NCBI GenBank assembly: GCA_016745075.1
Contig: JADGDD010000012.1
Coordinates: 56,580-120,579 of the forward strand
Source: Planctomycetota bacterium
Lineage (GTDB): Bacteria > Planctomycetota > UBA11346
DNA: 64,000 nucleotides
Direction of reading: 5' to 3'
A program made the translations under genes and the position numbers. The notes beneath the pieces were generated by a model. That model was not told where the DNA came from and did not search any database. It saw nothing but the letters and a program-made list of their open reading frames with translations. The number at the start of each line of letters is the position of its first letter. Within the stretch, counting starts at the first letter, position 1. Positions 1 through 8,295 of the stretch are shown piece by piece.

Positions 1-2
1 TA

Positions 3-818
3 GAGGGAGATAATCCAGGCGGCAGCGTGAAAGACCGCGCCGCCAAACACATGATTCAATCTGCCATAACACGCGGCGAATTAAAACCCGGCATGCGGCT
101 CATTGAAGCAACCTCTGGTAACACCGGCATTGCCCTTGCCATGAGTGCCAAAGCCGCTGGCATAGACATGCACTTAGCTCTGCCATCTAATTCCAGTATT
201 GAACGCGCCCAAACCATGCGCGCTTATGGCGCCACCGTTCACCTTATTGATTTTGGCATAGAAGCCGCCCGCGATTTTGCTGATGAACAAGTACGCGCAA
301 CCGCTGGCCAAGACGATGCTTTTTTTATGCTCGATCAATTTTCTAATCCAGACAATCCCGGTGCTCACTACACCACTACCGGCCCTGAGATTTGGCGCGA
401 TACAGAACAACAGATCACTCATTTTGTCAGCGCCATGGGCACAACTGGCACCATTATGGGCACCAGTCGTTATCTCAAAGAACAAGATCAGTCTATTGAA
501 ATTATTGGTTGCCAGCCAACAGAAGGCTCCTCCATTCCGGGCATTCGCCGTTGGCCCGCGGAATATTTACCAAAAATATTTGAACCAGAACGGGTTGATC
601 GGATTATAGATGTCTCACAGATAGATGCAGAGAATACCGCCCGCTACCTCGCCAAAGAAGCTGGCTTATTTATTGGTATTAGCTCTGGCGGTGCCGCTTG
701 GTCTGCTATGCAAGTCGCTAATGAATTAATTAACAACCAACAAACTGCTACCGTTATCTCTATTGTCTGTGATAGAGGTGATCGTTATTTATCCACTGGG
801 GTTTTTGAAAAAAAATAA
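3..818 (+). CDS. cysM: cysteine synthase B (O-acetylserine sulfhydrylase), 5' partial
   Basis: PLP-dependent enzyme of cysteine biosynthesis that joins O-acetylserine with sulfide or thiosulfate in the cytoplasm. The reading frame is open from base 3, so the gene begins before the window. The GTG at 27 is an internal valine in the PLP-lysine motif NPGGSVKDRAA, not a start. Downstream are the substrate loop EATSGNTG, the stretch HYTTTGPEIW, and GSSIPGIRRWP, which fits CysM better than CysK. The motif SSGGAAW near the C-terminus contacts the cofactor phosphate. About the first 35-40 residues are missing. CysM versus CysK rests on remembered family motifs. Confidence 0.93.
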   Translation, partial: EGDNPGGSVKDRAAKHMIQSAITRGELKPGMRLIEATSGNTGIALAMSAKAAGIDMHLALPSNSSIERAQTMRAYGATVHLIDFGIEAARDFADEQVRATAGQDDAFFMLDQFSNPDNPGAHYTTTGPEIWRDTEQQITHFVSAMGTTGTIMGTSRYLKEQDQSIEIIGCQPTEGSSIPGIRRWPAEYLPKIFEPERVDRIIDVSQIDAENTARYLAKEAGLFIGISSGGAAWSAMQVANELINNQQTATVISIVCDRGDRYLSTGVFEKK

Positions 819-885
819 TGTGTGTATGAGCGTGTTTACAACGCAACTAAAATGAACTGTGTTATCTGCTCAATTCTAAAATAAA

Positions 886-920
886 TTGACAAGTGTTCTC
901 ATAAAACAGTAATATAACAG
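886..920 (+). promoter_or_regulatory. sigma70-type promoter overlapping a Zur-like palindrome
   Basis: A perfect -35 TTGACA lies at 886-891. An 18-base spacer leads to a -10-like TAATAT at 910-915. The -10 lies inside an imperfect dyad at 907-920, CAGTAATATAACAG, which equals its own reverse complement at 10 of 14 positions. It resembles the AT-rich core of proteobacterial Zur boxes. The next genes form a zinc-uptake cluster, so a Zur operator is a reasonable inference, but no Zur gene is visible here. Confidence 0.5.
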
Positions 921-992
921 AAAAAAACGGTACTTCCGCCCGAGAAAAAACTACTCGTTGCACAGCGGCTTGTGCTGTTTTACCGTGAATGT

Positions 993-1403
993 ATGAGTGG
1001 GAAATACGTAAACCAGAATATCGGACTTCGCTGGCTTGGCCTGCGCATGTCGTTATTGGTTGCTGCGCTCTTTCTCCTACTAGGACAACCACTCGTCCAG
1101 TGGCACTGGATGGAGCACCATACCGAGCACGACACAACCCACGTCTCGGCGGCTAACACCTGTTGTCATGCTCATGTCAGCACAGACCATAACACGGATG
1201 AACATACAAATGAAGATACGGATGACGACGAATGTCTGATCTGCCAATTTCATCTTGTTGCTTCGTGGTACTGGCTCACGCCGACACCCTTACCTGATGT
1301 GGTAAGCCTTGCCGCTGTTCGGCAGATCCCCTCTCCTTATTGTATAGATGTTTTTGGGTTTCAGATTGCAGCTTGGCATCCTGGCCGAAGTCCTCCCTGT
1401 TGA
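993..1403 (+). CDS. small His/Cys-rich membrane-anchored protein of the zinc cluster
   Basis: Unrecognised protein of about 136 residues. A hydrophobic N-terminal segment (MSLLVAALFLLLGQPLVQWHW) looks like a signal anchor. It is followed by a region loaded with His, Asp, Glu and paired Cys (CCHAHVS, HNTDEHTNEDTDDDE), then a CLICQF motif and another hydrophobic stretch. This layout recalls DUF2946-type small proteins near metal transporters. It is the first gene after the Zur-like promoter and precedes the porin and znuACB-like genes, so a role in binding or sensing zinc outside the cytoplasm is inferred. The start is uncertain: ATG 993 is chosen over GTG 972, and neither has a clear ribosome site. 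Confidence 0.6.
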   Translation: MSGKYVNQNIGLRWLGLRMSLLVAALFLLLGQPLVQWHWMEHHTEHDTTHVSAANTCCHAHVSTDHNTDEHTNEDTDDDECLICQFHLVASWYWLTPTPLPDVVSLAAVRQIPSPYCIDVFGFQIAAWHPGRSPPC

Positions 1404-1511
1404 GAGTTGAAACACATCAATTTTAAACCGCTATTGGGCGGTGATTGATACATTGACGGTTCATCGTCGTTGTTACAGGTGTCGTATCTGTACGGGCGAA
1501 GCTCCGATCTT

Positions 1512-1540
1512 ATGGTACACACAATTTCGTTGTGCACCAT
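1512..1540 (+). promoter_or_regulatory. hairpin in the leader of the porin gene
   Basis: Two paired blocks, ATGGT with ACCAT and CACAA with TTGTG, surround a TTTCG loop. They can form a hairpin with a small internal loop about 35 bases before the porin start. There is no following T-run, so it is not a standard terminator. Its role is unknown. Confidence 0.35.
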
Positions 1541-1574
1541 CACAATCATAAATATCTCAAACGAGGATTCCCTC

Positions 1575-2774
1575 ATGTATACTTCTTCCTGTTTAGGACG
1601 GGCCAAACCGGCTCGTCTCCCTTTCTCATTTTCCCATTATTTATCGCTGCCACTTATTGCCACGTCAGTGCTTGCTGCTGCCGAACCCGAGCCAAGTGGT
1701 ACTCAACTGCGCCTGATTGATATTTCTAGCATTATAGGCATGAGCGTCGGTGGTACGACCGCTGATGAACACGAAATGGAGTGGTCACAAGTCGGCGGAC
1801 ATGACCCAAGCGGAGATGGCTTTACCTTTCAATATATGGAAGTGTCTCTTGCTGGTGCCGTTGATCCCTATTTTACTTCTGAAGCACATCTCAATATAAC
1901 ACCAGAGCATGGACTTGAATTAGAAGAAGCCTTCATACGCACCACATCTCTTCCTTATAGTCTGGAAGTTGAAGCTGGCTATATGCTCACCGAATTTGGT
2001 CGCTACAATCCACAACATGCTCATGTGCAGGCTTTCGTTGATACGCCGTTAGTGATAGGCAGCTTGCTCGGTAGCGAAGGAATGCGTGACTTTGGTATTC
2101 GCGCCGCCTATCTCTTGCCTACGTCTTGGTATAGTCAACTCCATCTTAGCATTCAAAATGGGGATGATGAATCGATGGTCAGTTTTCTCGGTGCCGGTCA
2201 TACACATGAAGAAGGCGAAGAAGAAGAAGAGCATCATGAACAACGGGATATTTCCAACGTAGGCGATATGCTGTATTCTTTACGCTGGGAAAATGCCCTC
2301 GCCTTGTCAGAGGAGACTGAGATCAAATTTGGTTTATCATTAGCAACGGGGCCCAACCCTCATGATGAACACACCGTCTTATCTGGCCTCGATCTCACGA
2401 TGAAGTGGTACTTATCTGGCTCACAACGTATTACTTGGACCTCGGAATATATCTACCGTCAGGCAGCTGCTGACGAAGCTGATGAAGAACACACTGACTG
2501 GGGTCTGGTAAGCGAGCTGGTCTATGCCATGTCATCTCGCTGGCAGATGGGTCTTCGCTACGGCATGGTCGACTTAGAAAATGATGCAGATGCCGAAGAT
2601 CCACCACCGGCTCAACGTTTTCGTTTGAGCCCTTTAATCGGTTGGCAGCCCAGCGAATTTAGCAAAATTCGTATGCAGTATAACTACACGGAAACAGATG
2701 AAGACGCTACCGTGTCCAGCTTTTGGTTGAATGGCGAAGTTCTTATCGGTAACCACCCAGCCCATACTTTCTGA
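1575..2774 (+). CDS. zinc-cluster outer-membrane beta-barrel protein
   Basis: 399-residue predicted outer-membrane protein. It has an N-terminal signal-like segment (SHYLSLPLIATSVLAAAE), many alternating amphipathic strands, and a C-terminal strand ending in Phe (IGNHPAHTF), as expected for Bam-dependent insertion. A loop around residues 215-228 (GHTHEEGEEEEEHHE) is very rich in His and Glu and could bind metal. It sits between the His/Cys-rich small protein and the zinc ABC transporter, so it probably admits or binds zinc at the outer membrane. ATG 1575 is chosen because an AGGA site precedes it. The frame is open from 1470, but the extra N-terminus is not signal-like. It is not a TonB receptor, since I see no plug domain or TonB box. 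Confidence 0.75.
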   Translation: MYTSSCLGRAKPARLPFSFSHYLSLPLIATSVLAAAEPEPSGTQLRLIDISSIIGMSVGGTTADEHEMEWSQVGGHDPSGDGFTFQYMEVSLAGAVDPYFTSEAHLNITPEHGLELEEAFIRTTSLPYSLEVEAGYMLTEFGRYNPQHAHVQAFVDTPLVIGSLLGSEGMRDFGIRAAYLLPTSWYSQLHLSIQNGDDESMVSFLGAGHTHEEGEEEEEHHEQRDISNVGDMLYSLRWENALALSEETEIKFGLSLATGPNPHDEHTVLSGLDLTMKWYLSGSQRITWTSEYIYRQAAADEADEEHTDWGLVSELVYAMSSRWQMGLRYGMVDLENDADAEDPPPAQRFRLSPLIGWQPSEFSKIRMQYNYTETDEDATVSSFWLNGEVLIGNHPAHTF

Positions 2775-2785
2775 AAGGAAATACC

Positions 2786-3781
2786 ATGTTTCAACGTATA
2801 ATTATCGTATTCTTTGTTGGCTTACTACTACCGCTGTCAGCAGCAGAACCGCTACGCATTTGTGTTACCACACCCGACTTAGGGGCCCTTGTTCGCCCCA
2901 TGCTCGACGGGGTTGGGTCTGTGACCGTGTTCGCTCGTTCAGGAGATAATCCCCATTTGGTTGATGCTCGTCCCAGCTTTATCGCCTCGTTGCGGCAAGC
3001 TGATGCGCTCGTCTTTGTTGGGGTGGATTTGGAAATTGGTTGGTTGCCCGCATTAATAAAAGGGAGCCGCAGAACGGATTTGGCTCTTGGTACTGCTCGG
3101 GCAATTGATGTCTCTACTATGGCTCACTTGCATGATGTACCAACTGGAATTATAGACCGCTCGCATGGCGATATTCATGCGGGCGGGAATCCGCACTACC
3201 TGATGTCGCCAGTACAAGCTTTACTCATTATTCCAACATTAGCGCAGCGCTTAGCGGCTCTGCATACGGAACACGCTGAACGTCTTTTGACAAATGCTAA
3301 AACTCTGCGCCGTCGTTTGGCTCAAGCCCTTTATGGTCTTGAGTTAAACGATGCTGCTGAAATTGATGCGATCGTTCAACAGCATCTCCAGAACGCATGG
3401 GAACACATACCATGCACACAGGAAAGTTGGCTTGGCCGCTTATCAGGGCTGAAAAATCGTTCTTGCATTGGAGACCACGACCAGTGGATCTACCTTGCAC
3501 AGTGTTACGGTATACGCATGTCTGGCCACTTAGAGCCCAAACCTGGCATTCCGCCAGGTGCCCGCCATATAGCGACATTACGCCACATAACGGATCAAGA
3601 GACACCGGTGTGCTGTTGGTGTTGCCCGTGGTTTGATACGACCTTGGCCCAACGTCTCTGTGATGATATAGGCGTACCGCTCGTCATCCTGCCGCATCAG
3701 CCGGGAGCACTTCCCGGCACCGATGAATTACTCACTTGGTATGGTGCACAGGTTGACAGTGTACTGTCGGCGCAGAAATAA
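2786..3781 (+). CDS. znuA: zinc ABC transporter substrate-binding protein
   Basis: 331-residue periplasmic metal-binding protein of the ZnuA/TroA family. A signal peptide occupies about residues 1-20 (FFVGLLLPLSAA). Likely metal ligands are His57 in DNPHLVDARPS and His137 in GGNPHYLMSP. His127 and His131 lie in a short loop, and there is no long His-rich loop. The family motif EPKPGIPPG is present. A Cys cluster, CCWCC, near residues 275-280 is unusual for an exported protein. The start follows AAAGGAAATACC, 11 bases after the porin stop, and the ATPase follows 11 bases downstream, so an operon is likely. Zinc is favoured over manganese from cluster content only. Confidence 0.88.
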   Translation: MFQRIIIVFFVGLLLPLSAAEPLRICVTTPDLGALVRPMLDGVGSVTVFARSGDNPHLVDARPSFIASLRQADALVFVGVDLEIGWLPALIKGSRRTDLALGTARAIDVSTMAHLHDVPTGIIDRSHGDIHAGGNPHYLMSPVQALLIIPTLAQRLAALHTEHAERLLTNAKTLRRRLAQALYGLELNDAAEIDAIVQQHLQNAWEHIPCTQESWLGRLSGLKNRSCIGDHDQWIYLAQCYGIRMSGHLEPKPGIPPGARHIATLRHITDQETPVCCWCCPWFDTTLAQRLCDDIGVPLVILPHQPGALPGTDELLTWYGAQVDSVLSAQK

Positions 3782-3792
3782 GGAACAGGTCA

Positions 3793-4407
3793 ATGTCTCT
3801 TTTAGTAGTGTCGGATCTTGTTGTTGGCTATGCAGGAGGCCCATCATGCTTCGTCGGTAATCGAAAGATTACCGACGGTAGCGTGGTTGTCCTGACTGGG
3901 CCCAGTGGTAGCGGTAAAAGTACAATCTTACGCACACTTTTGGGAACACTCACGCCACTACGAGGACACATACAATGGCAGGGTCAACAAGGATGGGTAC
4001 CGCAACAAACCTATTGGGAATACCCCTTACCAACGACCTTGGGTGAAGTCATCGCTGGACAAGTTCAACCTCCTTGCCCAGATCGCCTCGCACATATTTT
4101 GCAAATACTGCGGCTTACTGACCGAACAAGTCAGCCTTGGAATGCAAGTAGTGGTGGCGAACGTCAACGCGCATTATTAGCTCGAGCGCTCTCTGCTCAT
4201 CCAGAAACCCTGCTGTTAGACGAGCCCGTTTCCCAAGTCGATATGCCAACCGTTCAACTTTTTCTTGATGCATTGCGCCATTACCACCAACAAGGTGGAA
4301 CCATGTTGGTGAGTGCGCATCAACCCGATCTTATTGATGCATTGTCTTCCATCTCTTCCAATTGTCACCATTGGCATTGTGCAGAAGGGACGGTGACAAA
4401 TGACTGA
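3793..4407 (+). CDS. znuC: zinc ABC transporter ATP-binding protein
   Basis: 204-residue ABC ATPase that powers the ZnuA/ZnuB importer at the inner face of the membrane. Walker A GPSGSGKST is at 36-44, the Q-loop is GWVPQQ, the signature is SSGGERQR, Walker B is LLLDEP, and the switch His is in SAHQPD. It is shorter than most ZnuC proteins (about 230-250), lacking a C-terminal extension. The last 8 bases overlap the permease start, which suggests translational coupling. A perfect 10-bp stem with a GAAA loop lies inside the coding region at 3853-3876. Confidence 0.87.
   Translation: MSLLVVSDLVVGYAGGPSCFVGNRKITDGSVVVLTGPSGSGKSTILRTLLGTLTPLRGHIQWQGQQGWVPQQTYWEYPLPTTLGEVIAGQVQPPCPDRLAHILQILRLTDRTSQPWNASSGGERQRALLARALSAHPETLLLDEPVSQVDMPTVQLFLDALRHYHQQGGTMLVSAHQPDLIDALSSISSNCHHWHCAEGTVTND
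3853..3876 (+). promoter_or_regulatory. perfect hairpin with GAAA tetraloop inside znuC
   Basis: GTCGGTAATC at 3853-3862 and GATTACCGAC at 3867-3876 are exact reverse complements around a GNRA-class GAAA loop. The stem is in the mRNA 60 bases after the ATG, encoding about residues 21-28. A 10-bp perfect stem with a stable loop is unexpected in coding sequence by chance. Any function, such as pausing, RNase shielding or tuning of the znuA:znuC ratio, is inference. Confidence 0.5.
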
Positions 4408-5215
4408 CATATGGATGATTATGGGATGGCCAACCCTCACTCTTTTAGTTTTAGGGCTCGGCTTAGGGCTCCACGGAGTCAGCGTCATTGGACGTGGCCA
4501 GAGCGCCTTGGCGTTAGTACTCAGCGCCGCTGCTCTGGTAGGTCAAGCTATCGCCCTGATTCCGGCAGTGCCCGGACCGGATGCTCTCTGGGTTGGTTTG
4601 AGTGCGCTACTGGTACTTAGCATTTTACGCCAAGCAGGTGAACGCCACCTCGTCACTGCGGTCATTGCCCTACAAGCGCTCAGCATCGTCATCATTAGCT
4701 CCAGCCCCGTTGGTTTACAACAAGTGTTAGCCGGACAACACAGCAGCGTTCTTGGAGTCACCGCACAGGATCTCTTCCTGAGCGTTCCTATTGCTGTAGT
4801 GCCGTTGATACTCTGGAGTACATCTTGGCGGCGTCTCCGACTGGTCTTATTTGATCCAGAACAGGCGCGTGGTTTTGGCCTCAAACCACAGCGTTGGTAT
4901 ATCCTGCTTGATCTAATAACCGTTGTAATGCTGGCTATTGCCGTTCAGCAACTGGGAACAATCACTGCCCTTGGTTTGCTTTTATTGCCAACCCTCTTGG
5001 TCGGAACCTGGTCTCGTACGCTCATTATGAGCGTAGTCCTGATCGTACCCAGCGTGTGTACCGCCGTCCTTATCAGCGTTCCGCTCTCATGGTATGGGGA
5101 TATGCCACAGGGACATATGACCGTGTGTATTTTAGCTGCAATCTGGTTGCTGCTAATCGCCTTTGGCCGCATACTTCTTTACCTGCGTCCATCTAGGGCC
5201 ACCAATAAGAATTAG
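4400..5215 (+). CDS. znuB: zinc ABC transporter permease (ABC-3 family)
   Basis: 271-residue integral membrane protein with about 8-9 hydrophobic helices spread over its length, as in the ZnuB/TroC/MntB ABC-3 family. The region RRLRLVLFDPEQARGFGLKP is the cytoplasmic coupling segment that contacts the ATPase. A late helix contains the LGLLLLPTLL type of sequence conserved in this family. It overlaps znuC by 8 bases and closes the operon; the next gene starts over 100 bases away. Zinc specificity is inferred from the cluster. Confidence 0.87.
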   Translation: MTDIWMIMGWPTLTLLVLGLGLGLHGVSVIGRGQSALALVLSAAALVGQAIALIPAVPGPDALWVGLSALLVLSILRQAGERHLVTAVIALQALSIVIISSSPVGLQQVLAGQHSSVLGVTAQDLFLSVPIAVVPLILWSTSWRRLRLVLFDPEQARGFGLKPQRWYILLDLITVVMLAIAVQQLGTITALGLLLLPTLLVGTWSRTLIMSVVLIVPSVCTAVLISVPLSWYGDMPQGHMTVCILAAIWLLLIAFGRILLYLRPSRATNKN

Positions 5216-5354
5216 TGTCTGTTAGAACAGTCAGTAGGTGGATGTTTTTGATTTTTAGATACGGTATCGAAGAGTATTTTGGGATAAAAAGACAAGAAAT
5301 AGCTGCTTGCCCACCTGCTGGGTAAAGGATACTGCCGCGAATAAGGGGCAAAGT

Positions 5355-6104
5355 ATGTTATTTGCGATTCATGGGTTCACGGGGTCTGACCTGTCGTGGT
5401 CGAATATTTTGGAAACAGCATGTATTGACCATCAGGCAATATTATTACCGGGCCATGGCTGGGCTCCTTGTCCAGAGGGTACCACTATTGCTAGTGTTGC
5501 TGCGGATATAGCAGCAAAAATGCCAGATGACGGCAGCGCTGATTTAGTTGGCTACAGCATGGGTGGACGCGTAGCACTGCGTATAGCACTAGATTACCCA
5601 GAGAAAGTTCGCCGTCTCATTTTGGTGAGTGCAAGCTCAGGAATTGAAGACGATACTGTACGGGCAGAACGCCTGAAAGAGGATATAGCACTTTCTGATA
5701 TTTTAGAAGAAGACGGCATTGGTACGTTCATTGCCTGGTGGGAAAAAAATCCAGTCCTAGCTCCAGCACCTGGTTGCACCATTTCTCGTTCTGCCGAAGA
5801 GTCTCTTCGTTCTCAACGACTCAATAACGATGCCGTAGGACTTGCCGCCGCTATTCGTTGTTTAGGACAAGGTCAGATGGAACCGCTCTGGTCTCGCCTA
5901 TCCACTTTGGCCATGCCATGCCTCTTGTTAACTGGTACTGCCGATAAAGTGTATAGCGATATTATGCAGCGTATGCAAAAGGACATTCCACGCAGTCATT
6001 TTATGCACATTGAAAAAGCCGGTCATGCGGTACACCGCGAACAGCCAAAAGAACTGGTTAAATGCATGTTGGATTTCCTGATTAGCCCGACTGCACTTCT
6101 CTAA
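5355..6104 (+). CDS. menH: alpha/beta hydrolase, probable SHCHC synthase
   Basis: Probable 2-succinyl-6-hydroxy-2,4-cyclohexadiene-1-carboxylate synthase of menaquinone synthesis. Oxyanion motif HGFTGS, nucleophile elbow GYSMGG (Ser), acid in TGTADKVY (Asp) and catalytic His in KAGHAVHRE form a complete triad. The length of 249 residues matches MenH (about 250). ATG 5355 is chosen because AAGGGG lies just upstream. A TTG at 5307 would add 16 residues that could supply the missing first strands. The gene heads a menH-menB-menA-menE run, which supports MenH over a generic hydrolase. Confidence 0.78.
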   Translation: MLFAIHGFTGSDLSWSNILETACIDHQAILLPGHGWAPCPEGTTIASVAADIAAKMPDDGSADLVGYSMGGRVALRIALDYPEKVRRLILVSASSGIEDDTVRAERLKEDIALSDILEEDGIGTFIAWWEKNPVLAPAPGCTISRSAEESLRSQRLNNDAVGLAAAIRCLGQGQMEPLWSRLSTLAMPCLLLTGTADKVYSDIMQRMQKDIPRSHFMHIEKAGHAVHREQPKELVKCMLDFLISPTALL

Positions 6105-6138
6105 TACTGACGCTACTGAAGCCAGAAAGGTAATCCTT

Positions 6139-6975
6139 ATGAATTGGCAAAATATTGACCTCGCTTTTGAAGATATTCTTTATGAACATCTTGAGCGCTC
6201 AAATGGTACGATTGCAAAGTTAACGATTAATCGACCACAAGTACATAATGCTTTTACCCCGAAAACAGTTCAGGAATTACGGCAAGCATTACAACACGCA
6301 CGCGATGACGGCAATGTTGGCGCTATTATTTTAACTGGTGCAGGCGATAAAGCTTTTTGTTCTGGTGGTGATCAACGTGTTCGTGGCCATGGCGGTTATG
6401 TTGGAGGGCAAGAGGGAGACACCATTCCTCGCTTAAATGTACTAGATTTTCAACGTGAAATCCGTACCTGCCCAAAACCGATTGTCGCCATGGTTGCAGG
6501 TTGGGCTATTGGTGGTGGCCATGTTTTACATGTTATGTGTGACTTAACCATTGCCGCAGACAATGCTCGTTTTGGTCAAACCGGCCCCAAAGTTGGTAGT
6601 TTTGATGGCGGGTATGGTGCCAGTTATTTAGCACGCATTGTTGGTCAGAAAAAAGCTCGTGAAATCTGGTTTACCTGCCGTCAATATGATGCACAACAAG
6701 CCAAAGAGATGGGACTGGTTAACGATGTTGTTCCGCTTGCGGAATTGGAAAACACAACCATTCAATTGTGTGATGAAATGCTGCAACACAGTCCACTCGC
6801 CTTGCGCTGCTTAAAGTCTTCACTCAATGCAGACTGCGATGGTCAAGCTGGCTTGCAAGAATTGGCTGGTAATGCGACACTTATGTTCTACATGAGTGAA
6901 GAAGGCAAAGAAGGACACCAAGCGTATATTGAAAAACGCAAACCTGATTTTTCTTCTTTTCCGCGTTTGCCATAA
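6139..6975 (+). CDS. menB: 1,4-dihydroxy-2-naphthoyl-CoA synthase
   Basis: 278-residue crotonase-fold enzyme that closes o-succinylbenzoyl-CoA into dihydroxynaphthoyl-CoA. Seen motifs are [21 protein letters not shown] (CoA-binding loop), GWAIGGGH (oxyanion region), [12 protein letters not shown] and [14 protein letters not shown], all close to classical MenB. The GSFDGG segment marks the bicarbonate-dependent MenB type in my recollection of the family. AGAAAGG precedes the ATG. It lies 34 bases after menH. The 428-base gap to menA is filled by the repeat pair. Confidence 0.95.
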   Translation: MNWQNIDLAFEDILYEHLERSNGTIAKLTINRPQVHNAFTPKTVQELRQALQHARDDGNVGAIILTGAGDKAFCSGGDQRVRGHGGYVGGQEGDTIPRLNVLDFQREIRTCPKPIVAMVAGWAIGGGHVLHVMCDLTIAADNARFGQTGPKVGSFDGGYGASYLARIVGQKKAREIWFTCRQYDAQQAKEMGLVNDVVPLAELENTTIQLCDEMLQHSPLALRCLKSSLNADCDGQAGLQELAGNATLMFYMSEEGKEGHQAYIEKRKPDFSSFPRLP

Positions 6976-7091
6976 GTATTACAGGTGGTTCCTCAGAAAG
7001 TTTCTGTGTGGACAGCGTTTTGTGTAAAAAGGAAAATGGGGAAAATGGAAAAAGGGGACGCTTTATATAGATTCTTTTTGAGGTATCCCCT

Positions 7092-7217
7092 CGGAAAGCG
7101 GATGTCCTCGTCCGCTGCGCTAGCCCTGTTTTCCTTTTTGCGGGCAAATAATTTCTTGTACCATTCCTACAGCGTTCGGGCTATCCAAGCGGACGGGGAC
7201 GTCCGCTCTCCGAGCTA
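7092..7217. repeat. 126-bp palindrome-ended element, copy 1
   Basis: First of two near-identical 126-bp units. Each end carries a compact palindrome: the left end reads AGCGGATGTCCTCGTCCGCT and the right end, read in reverse complement, is almost the same. The unit is therefore a pair of inverted REP-like palindromes around a GC-poor core. The two ends form an imperfect inverted repeat of about 26 bp (TCGGA.AGCGGA...). There is no transposase inside. This is the architecture of a BIME or small MITE. Confidence 0.8.
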
Positions 7218-7271
7218 TCAACGATTGAAAACAGTTACGAATCCGATTCTAACCGTTGGAGAAAAATCACA

Positions 7272-7397
7272 CGGAAAGCGGACGTCCTCGTCCGCTGCGC
7301 TAGCCCTGTTTTCCTTTTTGCGGGCAAATAATTTTCTGTGCCGTTCCAAAATCGTTCAGACTATCCAAGCGGACGAGGACGTCCGCTCTCCGAGCTA
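7272..7397. repeat. 126-bp palindrome-ended element, copy 2
   Basis: Second unit, exactly 180 bp after the first in the same orientation and about 90% identical. Most differences fall in the central 35 bases, while the palindromic ends are conserved. The left palindrome is perfect here: AGCGGACG and CGTCCGCT around TCCT. The element ends 6 bases before the menA ATG and has probably replaced the normal ribosome-binding region. A 54-bp spacer separates the units. Confidence 0.8.
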
Positions 7398-7403
7398 CAT
7401 CAC

Positions 7404-8294
7404 ATGAACGCGTGGGTACAAGCGACACGGCCGAAAACATTGGCTGCGGGGATTGTACCCGTTGCGGTGGGTGGAGCTTTTGGTTATGCCTGCATGGGAG
7501 AGCTGCGTTTACTACCACTCATTGCTTGTTTTGTGGGCGCTTTACTCATTCAAATTGCAACCAATTTTGCTAATGATGCGATAGATGCACAAACGGGTGC
7601 AGATAACGAGCAGCGAGTCGGACCGCAGCGAGCTGTTGCTACCGGACTCATTACTCCAAAAGCGATGATTCGTGCAACGCTTTTATTGCTTGTACTCGCC
7701 TTTGGTCTTGGCCTCTATCTCACCAGTATTGGCGGCTGGTTTATTTTGGCTGGTGGCATCATAAGCCTCTGTTGCGCATGGGCGTATACTGGTGGGCCTT
7801 TTCCTTTAGCTTATCACGGGTTGGGTGATCTTTTTGTTCTATTATTTTTTGGTTTTTTTGCGGTGCTTGGAAGCGCGTGGATTCAATGTGCTCCTATTTT
7901 TCCCGATATATTTTTTCTGCATGGGTCTTTACTTGCTTCCGCCGTTGGCTTACAAGCAACAGCAATTATTGCAGTTAATAATTGGCGTGATCGTGAAACA
8001 GATGCACAGGCAAACAAACGAACGCTTGCCGTACGTTTCTCACCACTGCTCTACCGTTTTTATTGTGCTGGTATTTATATCTGTACCAGTCTCGCTTTAG
8101 GTACCCTTGCTTATATAACAGCATCATTTTTTCTGTATATCAGCGTAGCCCTCTCAATTATTGGCGGTACTTGGTGTTGGCTGCAAATATTTTCCCGCTC
8201 TGGCAGTCAGCTCAACTCAGTGCTCGCACAAGCAGCCGCGCTTGAATTACTGACTGGCATACTGCTCACCATCGGATTGATTTCCGAGATATAG
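7404..8294 (+). CDS. menA: 1,4-dihydroxy-2-naphthoate polyprenyltransferase
   Basis: 296-residue UbiA-family membrane enzyme that attaches the isoprenoid tail and releases CO2 to give demethylmenaquinone. The first Asp-rich motif NDAIDAQTGAD is at 57-67, and the second polar loop NNWRDRETDAQANKRTLAVR is typical of MenA. It has about 8-9 hydrophobic helices. The start MNAWVQATRPKTL matches the family N-terminus, so ATG 7404 is firm although the frame is open from 7338 through repeat DNA. No Shine-Dalgarno is visible, because the repeat element ends 6 bases upstream. Confidence 0.93.
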   Translation: MNAWVQATRPKTLAAGIVPVAVGGAFGYACMGELRLLPLIACFVGALLIQIATNFANDAIDAQTGADNEQRVGPQRAVATGLITPKAMIRATLLLLVLAFGLGLYLTSIGGWFILAGGIISLCCAWAYTGGPFPLAYHGLGDLFVLLFFGFFAVLGSAWIQCAPIFPDIFFLHGSLLASAVGLQATAIIAVNNWRDRETDAQANKRTLAVRFSPLLYRFYCAGIYICTSLALGTLAYITASFFLYISVALSIIGGTWCWLQIFSRSGSQLNSVLAQAAALELLTGILLTIGLISEI

Positions 8295-8295
8295 T

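Noticed and set aside
27..29. GTG at 27 as the start of cysM.
   Set aside because: The frame is open upstream and the residues before it complete the PLP-binding motif, so the gene is cut by the window edge.
5216..5250. CTGTT/AACAG hairpin after znuB as a terminator.
   Set aside because: The stem is only 5 bp and the T-rich stretch lies about 20 bases later.
7092..7397. Possible CRISPR array.
   Set aside because: There are only two units, each 126 bp with internal palindromes and a 54-bp gap, and no cas genes. This does not fit a CRISPR array.
6985..7407. A 140-codon open frame across the menB-menA gap with an internally repeated peptide.
   Set aside because: It is wholly produced by the two 126-bp repeat copies, has no ribosome site and overlaps the true menA start. 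The repeated peptide simply mirrors the DNA repeat.
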